Shown here one piece after another: positions 7,899-16,382 of a stretch of DNA of 64,000 bases. Origin of the DNA: CAIVAT01 sp964355945 (GTDB lineage: Bacteria; Bacteroidota; Bacteroidia; Bacteroidales; FEN-979); assembly GCA_964355945.1 (NCBI GenBank), contig CAYHGE010000002.1, positions 62,001-126,000 of the forward strand, in the 5' to 3' direction. Positions within the stretch are counted from its first letter, which is position 1, and every line of letters begins with the position of its first letter. The notes below the pieces were generated by a model. The model saw only the letters and a list, made by a program, of their open reading frames with translations, was not told the DNA's origin and made no database searches. The position numbers and the translations under genes are program-made.

Positions 7899-8720
7899 AT
7901 GGGACAAAAGACCAATCCGATTGCTAACAGGTTAGGCATCATCCGCGGCTGGGATTCAAACTGGTTCGGTGGTAAGAATTTTGAGCCTAAACTGGTTGAG
8001 GACGATAAAATTCGCAAATATTTGAATGCCCGTCTTGCTAAAGCAGGCATTGCAAAAATCGTAATTGAACGTACCTTGAAGCTGGTAACTGTTACCATTC
8101 ACACTGCACGACCGGGTATTATTATCGGGAAGGGCGGCCAGGAAGTTGACAAATTAAAGGAGGAGTTGAAAAAGGTCACCAAAAAGGAGATTCAGATCAA
8201 TATTTCCGAAATCAAGCGACCTGAAATTGATGCCGTAATTGTCGGTAATACCGTTGCCAGTCAGATTGAAGGCAGAATTTCATACCGTCGTGCAATCAAA
8301 ACCTCTATTGCTTCTGCAATGAGGATTGGTGCAGAAGGTATTAAAATCATGATTTCAGGTCGTGTTGGTGGAGCAGAAATGGCACGTCGTGAACAATATA
8401 AGGAAGGACGCATTCCATTGCATACATTCCGTGCTGATATTGATTATGCGACAGCAGAAGCCCATACAACTTATGGCATTATCGGAATAAAGGTATGGAT
8501 TTGCAAAGGTGACATCTATGGACGTCCCGACCTGGTTCCTGATGCTACTGCTACAAAGGTTAAACCTACACAGCATCGTGGTGGAGACCGTCCTGGTGGC
8601 GACCGTGACCGTGGTCCTCGTGATCGCGGAGGTGACCGGGGAGGTGACCGTGGTCAGGATCGTCGTGGTGATCGCGGCCCTGCGAGAGATGGTGGTGGAA
8701 ATAGCCGCCCTAGAAGATAA
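7899..8720 (+). CDS. rpsC: 30S ribosomal protein S3 with Arg-Gly-Asp-rich tail
   Basis: 273 residues. S3 forms part of the mRNA entry site and helicase. It has a KH domain with the motif IIIGKGGQEVDKL and the conserved C-domain signature RVGGAEMARREQYKEGRIPLHT (split around residues 150-175). From about residue 226 the protein becomes a low-complexity tail built from repeats of GGDR and RGDRG, about 45 residues beyond the ordinary S3 end. The tail resembles RNA-binding RGG regions, but its role is unknown. Confidence 0.97.
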   Translation: MGQKTNPIANRLGIIRGWDSNWFGGKNFEPKLVEDDKIRKYLNARLAKAGIAKIVIERTLKLVTVTIHTARPGIIIGKGGQEVDKLKEELKKVTKKEIQINISEIKRPEIDAVIVGNTVASQIEGRISYRRAIKTSIASAMRIGAEGIKIMISGRVGGAEMARREQYKEGRIPLHTFRADIDYATAEAHTTYGIIGIKVWICKGDIYGRPDLVPDATATKVKPTQHRGGDRPGGDRDRGPRDRGGDRGGDRGQDRRGDRGPARDGGGNSRPRR

Positions 8721-8754
8721 TTGAAAGCATCGTAACCTATAATATAATTGAATA

Positions 8755-9183
8755 ATGTTACAGCCAAAGAAAACAAAATACAGGAAGCAGCAGAAAGGAA
8801 AGATGAAGGGCAATGCCCAACGTGGTCATCAGCTTGCTTTTGGCTCCTTCGGTATCAAGACAATGGAAGAGGCTTGGATGACAGGTCGTCAGATTGAAGC
8901 AGCCCGTCAGGCGATTACCCGTCACATGAAACGTGAAGGACAACTTTGGATTCGGATCTTTCCAGATAAGCCGGTTACAAAAAAACCAGCCGAAGTCCGA
9001 ATGGGTAAAGGAAAGGGAGCTCCAGAATATTTCGTGGCTCGTGTGAACCCGGGAAGAATTCTGTTTGAAATCGAAGGTGTACCATTGATTATTGCAAAGG
9101 AAGCACTTCGGCTTGGAGCTCAGAAACTGCCGGTACAAACCAAAACAGTGATGCGTAAAGATTACGTTGAAGAAGCAATATAG
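8755..9183 (+). CDS. rplP: 50S ribosomal protein L16
   Basis: 142 residues beginning MLQPKKTKYRKQQKGKMKG. L16 helps shape the A site and is among the last proteins added to the 50S. The conserved segment RIFPDKPVTKKPAEVRMGKGKGAPE is intact, including the arginine region hydroxylated by YcfD in some bacteria. The rplP-rpmC spacer holds a dispersed palindrome. Confidence 0.98.
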   Translation: MLQPKKTKYRKQQKGKMKGNAQRGHQLAFGSFGIKTMEEAWMTGRQIEAARQAITRHMKREGQLWIRIFPDKPVTKKPAEVRMGKGKGAPEYFVARVNPGRILFEIEGVPLIIAKEALRLGAQKLPVQTKTVMRKDYVEEAI

Positions 9184-9208
9184 GTAAAGACGGGGCATGC
9201 TCCGTCTC
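9184..9208. repeat. Dispersed palindrome, copy 2 (rplP/rpmC spacer)
   Basis: Inverted repeat GTAAAGACGGGGC-AT-GCTCCGTCTC with one mismatched pair. It begins one base after the rplP stop and ends 14 nt before the rpmC ATG. Confidence 0.88.
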
Positions 9209-9222
9209 AAATAAAAAGAAAA

Positions 9223-9444
9223 ATGGAACAGAAAGTTATCAGAGAATTAACATCGGCCGAAATCCTGGAGAGGATGGATGAAGAGAAGCGTCAGCTTACA
9301 AAGCTTAAGCTCAATCATGCTGTATCTCCTTTGGAAAACCCTAATAAAATTAAGGCGTACAGAAAAACAATCGCACGTCTTGAGACTGAATTGCGGTGCC
9401 GTGTGCTCAAAGGTGAAAAGATCACTAAAACTGGTAAATTATAG
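9223..9444 (+). CDS. rpmC: 50S ribosomal protein L29
   Basis: 73 residues, a two-helix protein near the tunnel exit next to L23. It begins MEQKVIRELTSAEILERMDEE and has the family pattern with NPNKIKAYRKTIARLETEL. It is flanked on both sides by dispersed palindromes, and its TAG stop touches copy 3. Confidence 0.95.
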   Translation: MEQKVIRELTSAEILERMDEEKRQLTKLKLNHAVSPLENPNKIKAYRKTIARLETELRCRVLKGEKITKTGKL

Positions 9445-9493
9445 TAAAGACGCACCAAAACGCGTCTGGTAAAGACGGGGCATGCCCCGTCTC
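9444..9493. repeat. Dispersed palindrome, tandem copies 3 and 4 (rpmC/rpsQ spacer)
   Basis: A degenerate copy (GTAAAGACGcaccaaaaCGCGTCT, 9444-9467) is followed after one base by a clean copy (GTAAAGACGGGGC-AT-GCCCCGTCTC, 9469-9493). The second ends 14 nt before rpsQ, the same distance as at rpmC. This is the only spacer with two copies. Confidence 0.88.
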
Positions 9494-9507
9494 AACAAAC
9501 AGAAAAA

Positions 9508-9765
9508 ATGGAAACAAGAAACCTAAGAAAAGAAAAAACCGGAATCGTTGTCAGCAACAAGATGGAGAAGTCCGTCGTCGTTGAGGTAGAGCGTAAGGTA
9601 AAGCATCCTAAATACGGAAAGTTCGTTAAGAAATCATCCAGATTCATGGCACACGATGACAAGAATGAGTGCAGTGAGGGTGATAAAGTGCGGATTTCTG
9701 AAACCAGGCCGCTGAGTAAAAATAAGTGTTGGAGACTTGTCGAAATCATTGAAAAGGTTAAATAA
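9508..9765 (+). CDS. rpsQ: 30S ribosomal protein S17
   Basis: 85 residues, an OB-fold protein that binds 16S rRNA in the body of the 30S. It begins METRNLRKEKTGIVVSNKMEKS and contains KVKHPKYGKFVKKSSRFMAHDD, the S17 signature. It is separated from rplN by only 2 nt and from rpmC by 63 nt, which are almost fully occupied by two palindromes. Confidence 0.97.
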   Translation: METRNLRKEKTGIVVSNKMEKSVVVEVERKVKHPKYGKFVKKSSRFMAHDDKNECSEGDKVRISETRPLSKNKCWRLVEIIEKVK

Positions 9766-9767
9766 CT

Positions 9768-10136
9768 ATGATACAACAAGAGTCAAGATTATCAGTAGCA
9801 GATAATAGCGGAGCCAAGGAAGTCCTTTGTATAAAGGTACTGGGCGGAACTCGCAAGCGGTATGCCCGGGTGGGCGACCGGATCATTGTAACGGTAAAAC
9901 ATGCGCTGCCTTCAGGGAATATCAAGAAGGGCACCGTGTCAAAGGCTGTGGTGGTAAGAACCAAAAAAGAGACACGTCGTGCTGATGGTTCCTATATCCG
10001 GTTTGATGACAACGCTGTTGTTTTGCTCAATAATGCTGGTGAAATGATTGGTACCCGCATTTTTGGACCAGTAGCCAGGGAGTTACGTGAAAAACAATTC
10101 ATGAAAATCGTTTCTTTAGCACCTGAAGTGCTGTAA
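9768..10136 (+). CDS. rplN: 50S ribosomal protein L14
   Basis: 122 residues (MIQQESRLSVADNSGAKEVLCIKVLGG). L14 forms intersubunit bridge B8 with 16S rRNA and binds the silencing factor RsfS in many bacteria. The standard motif GTRIFGPVARELR is near the C-terminus. Length is exactly the family norm. Confidence 0.98.
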   Translation: MIQQESRLSVADNSGAKEVLCIKVLGGTRKRYARVGDRIIVTVKHALPSGNIKKGTVSKAVVVRTKKETRRADGSYIRFDDNAVVLLNNAGEMIGTRIFGPVARELREKQFMKIVSLAPEVL

Positions 10137-10154
10137 GCATATACAAAAACTATC

Positions 10155-10475
10155 ATGCAAAAGTTAAACATACGAAAAGGCGATACAGTAATGGTCATTG
10201 CCGGTGATTCGAGAGGGCAGCAGGGGAAAGTGCTGCGTGTCGATACAGCTAAATACAAAGCCATTGTTGAAGGTGTTAATATGGTATCGAAGCATACCAA
10301 ACCTAACACCAAAAGTCCACAAGGCGGCATCGTGAAAATGGAGGCACCCGTGCATCTTTCCAATTTGAAAATCGTTGACAACTCGGGCAAACCGACACGT
10401 ATTGGTCGACGGTTGGATGCTAAAACAGAGAAATTGGTTCGCTATTCAAAAAAATCAGGGGAGGTTATAAAATAA
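10155..10475 (+). CDS. rplX: 50S ribosomal protein L24
   Basis: 106 residues, a KOW-motif protein that initiates 50S assembly. The motif is KGDTVMVIAGDSRGQQGKVLRV (about residues 8-29), and NLKIVDNSGKPTRIG follows. The stop codon TAA and the rplE ATG share one base (TAATG at 10473-10477), so the two are probably translationally coupled. Confidence 0.97.
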   Translation: MQKLNIRKGDTVMVIAGDSRGQQGKVLRVDTAKYKAIVEGVNMVSKHTKPNTKSPQGGIVKMEAPVHLSNLKIVDNSGKPTRIGRRLDAKTEKLVRYSKKSGEVIK

Positions 10476-11026
10476 TGGATTATTCACCAAGATTAAAAGA
10501 CAAGTACCTGACAGAGGTTGTTCCTGCGCTGACAAAGCAGTTCAACTATAAAAGTCCTATGCAGGTTCCACGGATCAGCAAGATCTGTTTAAACCAGGGA
10601 TTGGGTATTGCCAATACTGATAAGAAATTCATCGACAGCGGTATTAATGAAATGACGATGATTACCGGTCAGAAGGCTGTATCGACGAAATCTAAGAAGG
10701 ATATTTCTAACTTTAAACTTAGAAAAGGCAATCCCATCGGTGTTCGTGTTACATTACGCGGAGAGCGCATGTATGATTTTCTTGATCGTTTGATTTCTGT
10801 TGCTTTGCCTCGCGTACGTGATTTTCGCGGAATCAGCGATAAGGGATTTGACGGCCGCGGAAATTACACCCTCGGGATTACTGAACAGATTATCTTTCCT
10901 GAAATTGACATTGACAAGGTAACCCGTATTAACGGAGTCGATATCACCTTTGTGACATCAGCACGCAATGACCGTGAGGCGCATGCCTTGTTGAAAGAAT
11001 TTGGAATTCCTTTTAAAACAAAGTAA
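10475..11026 (+). CDS. rplE: 50S ribosomal protein L5
   Basis: 183 residues. L5 binds 5S rRNA and contacts the P-site tRNA and S13. Recognisable blocks are PRISKICLNQGLG, TGQKAVSTKSKKDISNFKLR and the C-terminal GITEQIIFPEIDIDKV. The gene overlaps rplX by one base and precedes rpsN by 4 nt. Confidence 0.98.
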   Translation: MDYSPRLKDKYLTEVVPALTKQFNYKSPMQVPRISKICLNQGLGIANTDKKFIDSGINEMTMITGQKAVSTKSKKDISNFKLRKGNPIGVRVTLRGERMYDFLDRLISVALPRVRDFRGISDKGFDGRGNYTLGITEQIIFPEIDIDKVTRINGVDITFVTSARNDREAHALLKEFGIPFKTK

Positions 11027-11030
11027 AAAT

Positions 11031-11300
11031 ATGGCAAAAGAATCTATTAAAGCCAGAGAGCGCAAACGTGAACGCATGGTTGCAAAGTTCGCTGAAAAGC
11101 GTAAGGCACTTAAAGAAGCCGGTGATTATATCGGTCTGCAGAAGTTACCAAAAAATGCATCACCCATTCGTCTTCATAATCGTTGCAAACTGACTGGACG
11201 ACCAAAAGGATACATGCGACTGTTTGGAGTTTCTCGTATTAATTTCAGGGAAATGGCCAACAACGGACTGATCCCTGGCGTTAGAAAAGCCAGCTGGTAA
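11031..11300 (+). CDS. rpsN: 30S ribosomal protein S14 (zinc-free type)
   Basis: 89 residues from ATG 11031; an in-frame ATG at 11001 lies inside rplE and is rejected. It has the S14 C-terminus with FGVSRINFREMANNGLIPGVRKASW. The CxxC...CxxC zinc knuckle is absent and only one Cys is left, so it is the longer, zinc-independent form. A degenerate palindrome follows it. Confidence 0.96.
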   Translation: MAKESIKARERKRERMVAKFAEKRKALKEAGDYIGLQKLPKNASPIRLHNRCKLTGRPKGYMRLFGVSRINFREMANNGLIPGVRKASW

Positions 11301-11316
11301 TAAGTTAGTAATTTAG

Positions 11317-11343
11317 TAGTAAGGACGCACATTGTTGTGTCTC
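11317..11343. repeat. Dispersed palindrome, copy 5 (rpsN/rpsH spacer), degenerate
   Basis: GTAAGGACGCACattGTtGTGTCTC keeps the GACG...GTCTC ends, but the centre has decayed. It occupies the middle of a 69-nt spacer, the longest inside the S10-spc section. Confidence 0.65.
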
Positions 11344-11369
11344 AACAGTAACAATAAAAAACAAAATAA

Positions 11370-11768
11370 ATGGTTACGGATCCCATTGCAGATTATTTGA
11401 CGAGAATCAGGAATGCCGTTATGGCCAACCATCGGGTTGTAGAGATTCCAAAGTCGAAAATCAAGGAAGAAATCACCCGGATTCTCTTTGAAAAAGGGTA
11501 TATCCTCAATTATAAAATTGAGAATGAACCTCGTCCAGGAAATATCAAGATTGCATTGAAATACCATCCGGTGTCTAAAGTGTCAGCTATCAATAGTCTT
11601 GTTAGAATATCAAAGCCAGGCTTGAGGAAGTATGTTGACAATGATCATTTACCCAGGGTACTGAATGGTTTAGGAATAGCAATCCTGTCAACTTCACACG
11701 GTGTTATGACCGATAAGGAAGCCCGCACACAGAATGTAGGCGGTGAGGTTTTATGTCACATCAGTTAA
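11370..11768 (+). CDS. rpsH: 30S ribosomal protein S8
   Basis: 132 residues (MVTDPIADYLTRIRNAVMANHRVVEIP). S8 is a central-domain 16S rRNA binder and, in Escherichia coli, the repressor of the spc operon. The C-terminal ILSTSHGVMTDKEARTQNVGGEVLCHIS is the usual S8 signature. rplF follows after 16 nt. Confidence 0.98.
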   Translation: MVTDPIADYLTRIRNAVMANHRVVEIPKSKIKEEITRILFEKGYILNYKIENEPRPGNIKIALKYHPVSKVSAINSLVRISKPGLRKYVDNDHLPRVLNGLGIAILSTSHGVMTDKEARTQNVGGEVLCHIS

Positions 11769-11784
11769 TTAGGAGAGTATAAAC

Positions 11785-12342
11785 ATGTCAAGAATAGGAA
11801 AATTACCAATTGCAATACCCGCTGGCGTGCAGATTTCTGTCTCCGACACCAACCTGGTGACTGTCAAAGGAAAGTTGGGTCAGCTTCAACAGCAGGTGGA
11901 TCCGAAAATCACATTGAAAATTGAAGGTGACGTTCTCAGTGTTGAACGACATTCCGAAGACCGGGATGATCGTGCAAAACACGGCCTTTATCGTTCGTTG
12001 GTTTTCAATATGGTTAAAGGTGTATCAGAAGGGTTTACAACGGTTCAGGAATTAGTTGGAGTTGGTTATAAAGCTACGGGAACTGGACAATTTCTAGAAC
12101 TTTCTCTTGGATTTTCTCATAATATTTTATTGGAACTTCCGGATGCAATTCATGTTGAGACAACGGCAGTAAAGGGTAAGAATAACTCTATCATTTTGAA
12201 ATCCGTTGACAAGCAGTTGCTTGGACAGGTTGCAGCGAAAATTCGCTCATTCCGTCGGCCGGAACCATATAAGGGAAAAGGTATTCGCTTCCAGGGTGAA
12301 GAGATTAAGAAGAAGGCTGGTAAATCTGCAGCCGGACAGTAA
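11785..12342 (+). CDS. rplF: 50S ribosomal protein L6
   Basis: 185 residues. L6 lies at the factor-binding site of the 50S next to the sarcin-ricin loop. It begins MSRIGKLPIAIPAGVQI, and the conserved RRPEPYKGKGIRFQGEEIKKKAGK closes the protein. The TAA stop overlaps the first arm of a spacer inverted repeat. Confidence 0.98.
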   Translation: MSRIGKLPIAIPAGVQISVSDTNLVTVKGKLGQLQQQVDPKITLKIEGDVLSVERHSEDRDDRAKHGLYRSLVFNMVKGVSEGFTTVQELVGVGYKATGTGQFLELSLGFSHNILLELPDAIHVETTAVKGKNNSIILKSVDKQLLGQVAAKIRSFRRPEPYKGKGIRFQGEEIKKKAGKSAAGQ

Positions 12343-12364
12343 CACTACATTTTAATGCAGTGTT
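12341..12364 (+). repeat. Inverted repeat in the rplF-rplR spacer
   Basis: Arms AACACTACATT (12341-12351) and AATGCAGTGTT (12354-12364) pair with one mismatch. It starts on the last two bases of the rplF stop codon. No T-run follows. Like the palindromes, it occupies one of the few wide spacers of the operon and could form an mRNA hairpin. Confidence 0.6.
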
Positions 12365-12399
12365 AAAAGGATTATAATAATCGTTATAAACTGAATACA

Positions 12400-12762
12400 A
12401 TGGCTATTAAGAGTAAAAAAGAGTTTCGCAGGTTCAGGATCAAAAAAAGGATACGTAAAATCGTAGAAGGGACTCCTGACAGGCCTCGCATGACTGTGTT
12501 CCGTAGTTGTAAAGGTATTTACGTGCAACTGATCGATGATCAGGCTGGTAAAACACTTGTTGCTGCTTCGTCCATGGAAAAAGGAATGACAGACCAGAAG
12601 GGTACCAAGACTGACATGGCAAAGAAAGTTGGGAAAGTTGTAGCTGAAAAGGCTATTCAGGCTGGTATTGAAAAGGTTGTTTTTGATCGGAATGGTTATT
12701 TATATCATGGCAGGGTAAAATCTTTGGCCGATGCTGCCAGGGAAGGTGGCCTAAAATTCTAA
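12400..12762 (+). CDS. rplR: 50S ribosomal protein L18
   Basis: 120 residues. L18 binds 5S rRNA with L5 and L25. Typical blocks are RRFRIKKRIRKIVEGTPDRPRMTVFRS and the C-terminal VVFDRNGYLYHGRVKSLADAAREGGLKF. rpsE starts 7 nt downstream. Confidence 0.98.
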   Translation: MAIKSKKEFRRFRIKKRIRKIVEGTPDRPRMTVFRSCKGIYVQLIDDQAGKTLVAASSMEKGMTDQKGTKTDMAKKVGKVVAEKAIQAGIEKVVFDRNGYLYHGRVKSLADAAREGGLKF

Positions 12763-12769
12763 GGAAGAT

Positions 12770-13288
12770 ATGACAAACGTTAATGTAAAGAGAGTAAAGT
12801 CGAGCGAAATCGAATTTAAAGATCGCCTTGTTAGCATTCAGCGCGTGACCAAGGTAACCAAGGGAGGCCGTACATTCAGCTTTTCTGCCATTGTGGTGGT
12901 TGGTAATGAAAACGGTGTTGTTGGTTATGGGCTTGGAAAGGCAAAGGAAGTTACGGCAGCTATTGCCAAAGGTGTTGACGACGCTAAAAAGAACCTGATA
13001 AAAGTGCCTATTTTAAAAGGCACGATCCCTCATGATCAGTTGGGCAAATATAGTGGTGCGCTTGTATATCTTAAACCTGCTGCGCCTGGAACCGGAGTTA
13101 TTGCCGGGGGTGCTATGCGTGCAGTGCTGGAAAGTGTTGGTGTGAAGGACGTTCTTGCGAAGTCAAAAGGGTCATCTAATCCGCACAGTGTTGTGAAAGC
13201 AACGATCAATGCCTTGATCAAGTTGAGGGATCCTTATACGATCGCACAACTCAGAGGAATTGAACTGAATCAAGTATTTAATGGCTAG
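12770..13288 (+). CDS. rpsE: 30S ribosomal protein S5
   Basis: 172 residues. S5 lines the mRNA entry channel and affects decoding fidelity. The N-terminal double-stranded-RNA-binding fold has RVTKVTKGGRTFSFSAIVVVG, and the C-terminal domain has GTGVIAGGAMRAVLE and GSSNPHSVVKATINAL. Normal length; in tight linkage with rplR and rpmD. Confidence 0.98.
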   Translation: MTNVNVKRVKSSEIEFKDRLVSIQRVTKVTKGGRTFSFSAIVVVGNENGVVGYGLGKAKEVTAAIAKGVDDAKKNLIKVPILKGTIPHDQLGKYSGALVYLKPAAPGTGVIAGGAMRAVLESVGVKDVLAKSKGSSNPHSVVKATINALIKLRDPYTIAQLRGIELNQVFNG

Positions 13289-13317
13289 TTTTATATTATT
13301 AAAGGCTGTTTTGAGCA

Positions 13318-13497
13318 ATGGAAAAAATTAAAATAACACAGGTACGCAGTGGAATCGGAAGACCTTTGCGTCAGAAACGTACCCTCGAAGCATTAGGGTT
13401 AAAACGGATTCGCCATACAGTGGAACATGATGCTACCCCTCAGATTTTGGGCATGGTAAACAAGGTACTGCACCTGGTTACATTTGAAAAAGTATAA
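13318..13497 (+). CDS. rpmD: 50S ribosomal protein L30
   Basis: 59 residues from ATG 13318 to TAA 13497, in the place L30 always occupies between rpsE and rplO. The protein begins MEKIKITQVRSGIGRPLRQK and carries TLEALGLKRIRHTVEHDATPQ, which are the L30 family signature. Length is typical of the short bacterial form. The spacers are 29 nt upstream and 21 nt downstream. Confidence 0.97.
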   Translation: MEKIKITQVRSGIGRPLRQKRTLEALGLKRIRHTVEHDATPQILGMVNKVLHLVTFEKV

Positions 13498-13518
13498 CAA
13501 AAGAAAAACGATACTGAA

Positions 13519-13965
13519 ATGGATTTAAGCAATCTTAAGCCGGCAAAAGGTTCGACAAAGAAGGTAAAGCGCATTGGCAGGGGACAAGGTTCCGGACACG
13601 GTGGCACATCTACCCGTGGACATAAAGGAGCAAAGTCACGTTCCGGATACTCCAAAAAGGTGGGGTTTGAAGGTGGTCAGATGTCTCTGGTCAGACGCGT
13701 ACCCAAATTCGGGTTCAAGAATTTCAACCGGGTTGAATATAAAGGAATAAATCTTGACGTTTTGCAACAGATCGCTGAAAGAAAGGAAGTCACTGTTATC
13801 ACACGTGATGTACTTATTCAAAGCGGATATGTTTCGAAAAATGATCGGATTAAAATTTTGGGACGTGGTGAATTGAAGGCCAAACTCGAAATTACCGTCC
13901 ATGCTTTCTCGGCTACCGCCCGAAAAGCAATAGAAGAATTAGGTGGAGTAGCTAATACACTTTAA
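13519..13965 (+). CDS. rplO: 50S ribosomal protein L15
   Basis: 148 residues. It begins MDLSNLKPAKGSTKKVKRIGRGQGSGHGGTSTRGHKG (split in the flexible Gly/Arg-rich N-terminal arm that threads through 23S rRNA). The globular C-terminal part ends FSATARKAIEELGGVANTL. L15 is a late assembly protein. secY follows after 10 nt. Confidence 0.98.
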   Translation: MDLSNLKPAKGSTKKVKRIGRGQGSGHGGTSTRGHKGAKSRSGYSKKVGFEGGQMSLVRRVPKFGFKNFNRVEYKGINLDVLQQIAERKEVTVITRDVLIQSGYVSKNDRIKILGRGELKAKLEITVHAFSATARKAIEELGGVANTL

Positions 13966-13975
13966 ACTTGTTTGA

Positions 13976-15346
13976 ATGAAAAAACTGATTCAAACCATTC
14001 GAAACATCTGGAAGATTGAAGATCTCCGTAAGAGAATTCTCTATACAATCGGAATCATCCTGATTTATCGTCTGGGATCTTATGTCGTACTTCCTGGTGT
14101 TGACCCAAGTATGCTTGCCAGCCTTCAAAATCAAACCAAATCGGGGTTGTTGGGGCTGTTAAATATGTTTTCCGGTGGTGCATTTTCCAATGCTTCTATT
14201 TTCGCGTTGGGAATTATGCCTTATATATCTGCCTCCATCGTGATGCAGTTGCTGGGTATGGCTATCCCATACTTCCAGAAACTGCAGAAAGAGGGAGAAA
14301 GCGGACGAAAGAAAATCAACCAGATGACCAGGTATCTCACTGTCATCATTTTAATTTTCCAATCGCCTGCTTATATTGCTAACCTTGCTGCTCAATTACC
14401 CGCAGAGGCAATATCCCCATTTAACCCGAATGTAACACACCATTCTGTATTTTCATTTTTTGGAATATCCTCCATTATTATCCTTACTGCAGGTTCTCTT
14501 TTTGTGATGTGGCTTGGTGAACGTATCACCGATAAGGGAATAGGAAATGGTATCTCGCTGATCATTATGATTGGAATTATAGCACGTTTGCCTTTTGCAT
14601 TGTTTGGTGAACTGGTTTCAAGAATGGAGCAGAAAGGCGGTGGTCTTGTGTTCTTTGTTGTGGAAATTGCATTTCTTGTTCTTGTGGTCTTGGTTACGAT
14701 ACTTCTTGTTCAGGGAACACGCAAAATTCCGGTTCAATATGCAAAACGTATCGTTGGCAATAAACAATATGGGGGAGTGCGTCAATATATCCCATTAAAG
14801 GTGAATGCGGCCGGTGTAATGCCAATCATTTTTGCCCAGGCTATTATGTTTCTGCCATTAACCATTGCCGGTTTTGCCAGCAACGAAACACTTACAGGGT
14901 TTGCCAGGGTATTTACAGATATCAACGGACCTGTATATAATCTAACATTTTTTATTCTTATTATCCTCTTTACCTATTTTTACACGGCTATCACGGTTAA
15001 CCCTAATCAGATGGCTGAGGATATGAAGAAAAACGGTGGTTTTATACCAGGTGTTAAACCAGGTAAAAAAACTGCTGAGTTCATTGATGACGTGATGTCG
15101 CGTATTACTTTGCCGGGTTCAATTTTTCTTGGCTTTGTTGCAGTCATGCCTGCATTGGTGGGGATGGTTGGAGTTACATCACAGTTTGCTCAGTTCTACG
15201 GAGGAACTTCTTTGCTGATTCTGGTTGGGGTTGTACTTGATACATTACAGCAAATTGAAAGTCACTTGCTGATGCGTCATTATGATGGACTGACTAAATC
15301 CGGCAGGATAAAAGGACGTTCTTCTTATTCCGTTACCGGGCAGTAG
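13976..15346 (+). CDS. secY: Protein translocase subunit SecY
   Basis: 456 residues, the ten-helix channel of the Sec translocon. Helix 1 follows WKIEDLRKRILYTIGIILIYRLGSYV. The plug and helix 2 region has MFSGGAFSNASIFALGIMPYISASI. The cytosolic loop that contacts SecA and ribosome has VQYAKRIVGNKQYGGVRQYIPLKVNAAGVMPIIFA (in pieces). The spc-operon position before map is normal, and there is no adk between them. Confidence 0.98.
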   Translation: MKKLIQTIRNIWKIEDLRKRILYTIGIILIYRLGSYVVLPGVDPSMLASLQNQTKSGLLGLLNMFSGGAFSNASIFALGIMPYISASIVMQLLGMAIPYFQKLQKEGESGRKKINQMTRYLTVIILIFQSPAYIANLAAQLPAEAISPFNPNVTHHSVFSFFGISSIIILTAGSLFVMWLGERITDKGIGNGISLIIMIGIIARLPFALFGELVSRMEQKGGGLVFFVVEIAFLVLVVLVTILLVQGTRKIPVQYAKRIVGNKQYGGVRQYIPLKVNAAGVMPIIFAQAIMFLPLTIAGFASNETLTGFARVFTDINGPVYNLTFFILIILFTYFYTAITVNPNQMAEDMKKNGGFIPGVKPGKKTAEFIDDVMSRITLPGSIFLGFVAVMPALVGMVGVTSQFAQFYGGTSLLILVGVVLDTLQQIESHLLMRHYDGLTKSGRIKGRSSYSVTGQ

Positions 15347-15349
15347 TGT

Positions 15350-16144
15350 ATGTTTAACAAGCAGATGACGGTAAAATCGGAAGAGGAGATTGAATTACTC
15401 AGAGAGAATGCCATCATTGTTAGCAAGACACTGGCCGAAGTAGCAAAATATATAAAACCTGGTGTCAGTACGTTGGCACTTGACAAAATTGCTGAAGATT
15501 TTATCCGTTCCGAAGGAGCAATCCCGGGGTTTAAAGGATATAGAGGTTTTCCGGGAACCTTATGTGTTTCCACCAACGAGGAGGTGGTACATGGAATACC
15601 GGGTAACAGAGTTCTTAGAAATGGTGATATAGTTTCGATTGACTGCGGATGTCAAAAGGATGGTTTTTTTGGAGATTCTGCCTATACTTTTCCGGTAGGA
15701 GAGGTGTCTGGTGAGGTTCTTAACCTGTTGAAACGAACAAAAGAATCCTTGTACAGGGCAATAGAATTTGCTGTTGCCGGAAGGAGGGTTGGCGATATCA
15801 GTGCTGCTGTTCAGGAATATGTTGAAGGTTTTGGCTATTCAGTCGTTAGAGAACTTGTAGGTCATGGAATTGGAAATCAACTGCACGAAAAACCGGATGT
15901 TCCGAATTATGGCAAACGGGGTGCTGGAGTGAAAATGCCTGTCGGACTTACAATTTGCATTGAGCCCATGATTAACATGGGTGCAAAGACGGTTGTTCAG
16001 GATAGTGATGGATGGACGATTCGAACTGCTGATAAAATGCCTTCGGCTCATTTTGAGCTTACGGTTGCAGTTAGAAAGGAAAAGGCTGAAATCCTCTCCA
16101 CTTTCCGTTATATTGAAGAAGTTTTAGGAAATAGTAGTATATAG
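15350..16144 (+). CDS. map: Methionine aminopeptidase, type I
   Basis: 264 residues; removes the N-terminal Met from new proteins. All five metal ligands are visible: the two Asp of SIDCGCQKDGFFGD, His of VGHGIG, Glu of CIEPM, and Glu of AHFELTV. The substrate His is in VVHGIP. There is no N-terminal zinc extension. ATG 15350 is 3 nt after secY; a second in-frame ATG at 15365 (MTVKSEEEIE) is an equally plausible start. infA follows after 1 nt. Confidence 0.96.
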   Translation: MFNKQMTVKSEEEIELLRENAIIVSKTLAEVAKYIKPGVSTLALDKIAEDFIRSEGAIPGFKGYRGFPGTLCVSTNEEVVHGIPGNRVLRNGDIVSIDCGCQKDGFFGDSAYTFPVGEVSGEVLNLLKRTKESLYRAIEFAVAGRRVGDISAAVQEYVEGFGYSVVRELVGHGIGNQLHEKPDVPNYGKRGAGVKMPVGLTICIEPMINMGAKTVVQDSDGWTIRTADKMPSAHFELTVAVRKEKAEILSTFRYIEEVLGNSSI

Positions 16145-16145
16145 T

Positions 16146-16364
16146 ATGGCAAAACAATCATCAATACAACAAGACGGCACGGTCATTGAATCCCTCGGCA
16201 ATGCAATGTTCCGTGTTGAATTAGAAAATGGGCATGTTATAACGGCTCATATTTCTGGCAAAATGCGGATGCACTACATTAAAATTCTACCCGGAGACAG
16301 GGTGAGGATTGAAATGTCACCATACGATTTATCAAAAGGAAGAATTACGTTCAGGTATCAATAG
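16146..16364 (+). CDS. infA: Translation initiation factor IF-1
   Basis: 72 residues, an OB-fold factor that occupies the A site during initiation. It begins MAKQSSIQQDGTVIESLGNAMFRVEL and ends with RITFRYQ, the usual IF-1 termini. The map-infA-rpmJ-rpsM order is typical of Bacteroidota and Firmicutes. Confidence 0.97.
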   Translation: MAKQSSIQQDGTVIESLGNAMFRVELENGHVITAHISGKMRMHYIKILPGDRVRIEMSPYDLSKGRITFRYQ

Positions 16365-16382
16365 ACATAAAGAAAACGTAGA

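Noticed and set aside
8509..8724. Alternative frame across the repetitive end of rpsC (valine-rich)
   Set aside because: It only reads the GGDR repeat in another frame; the rpsC frame is continuous and ends normally.
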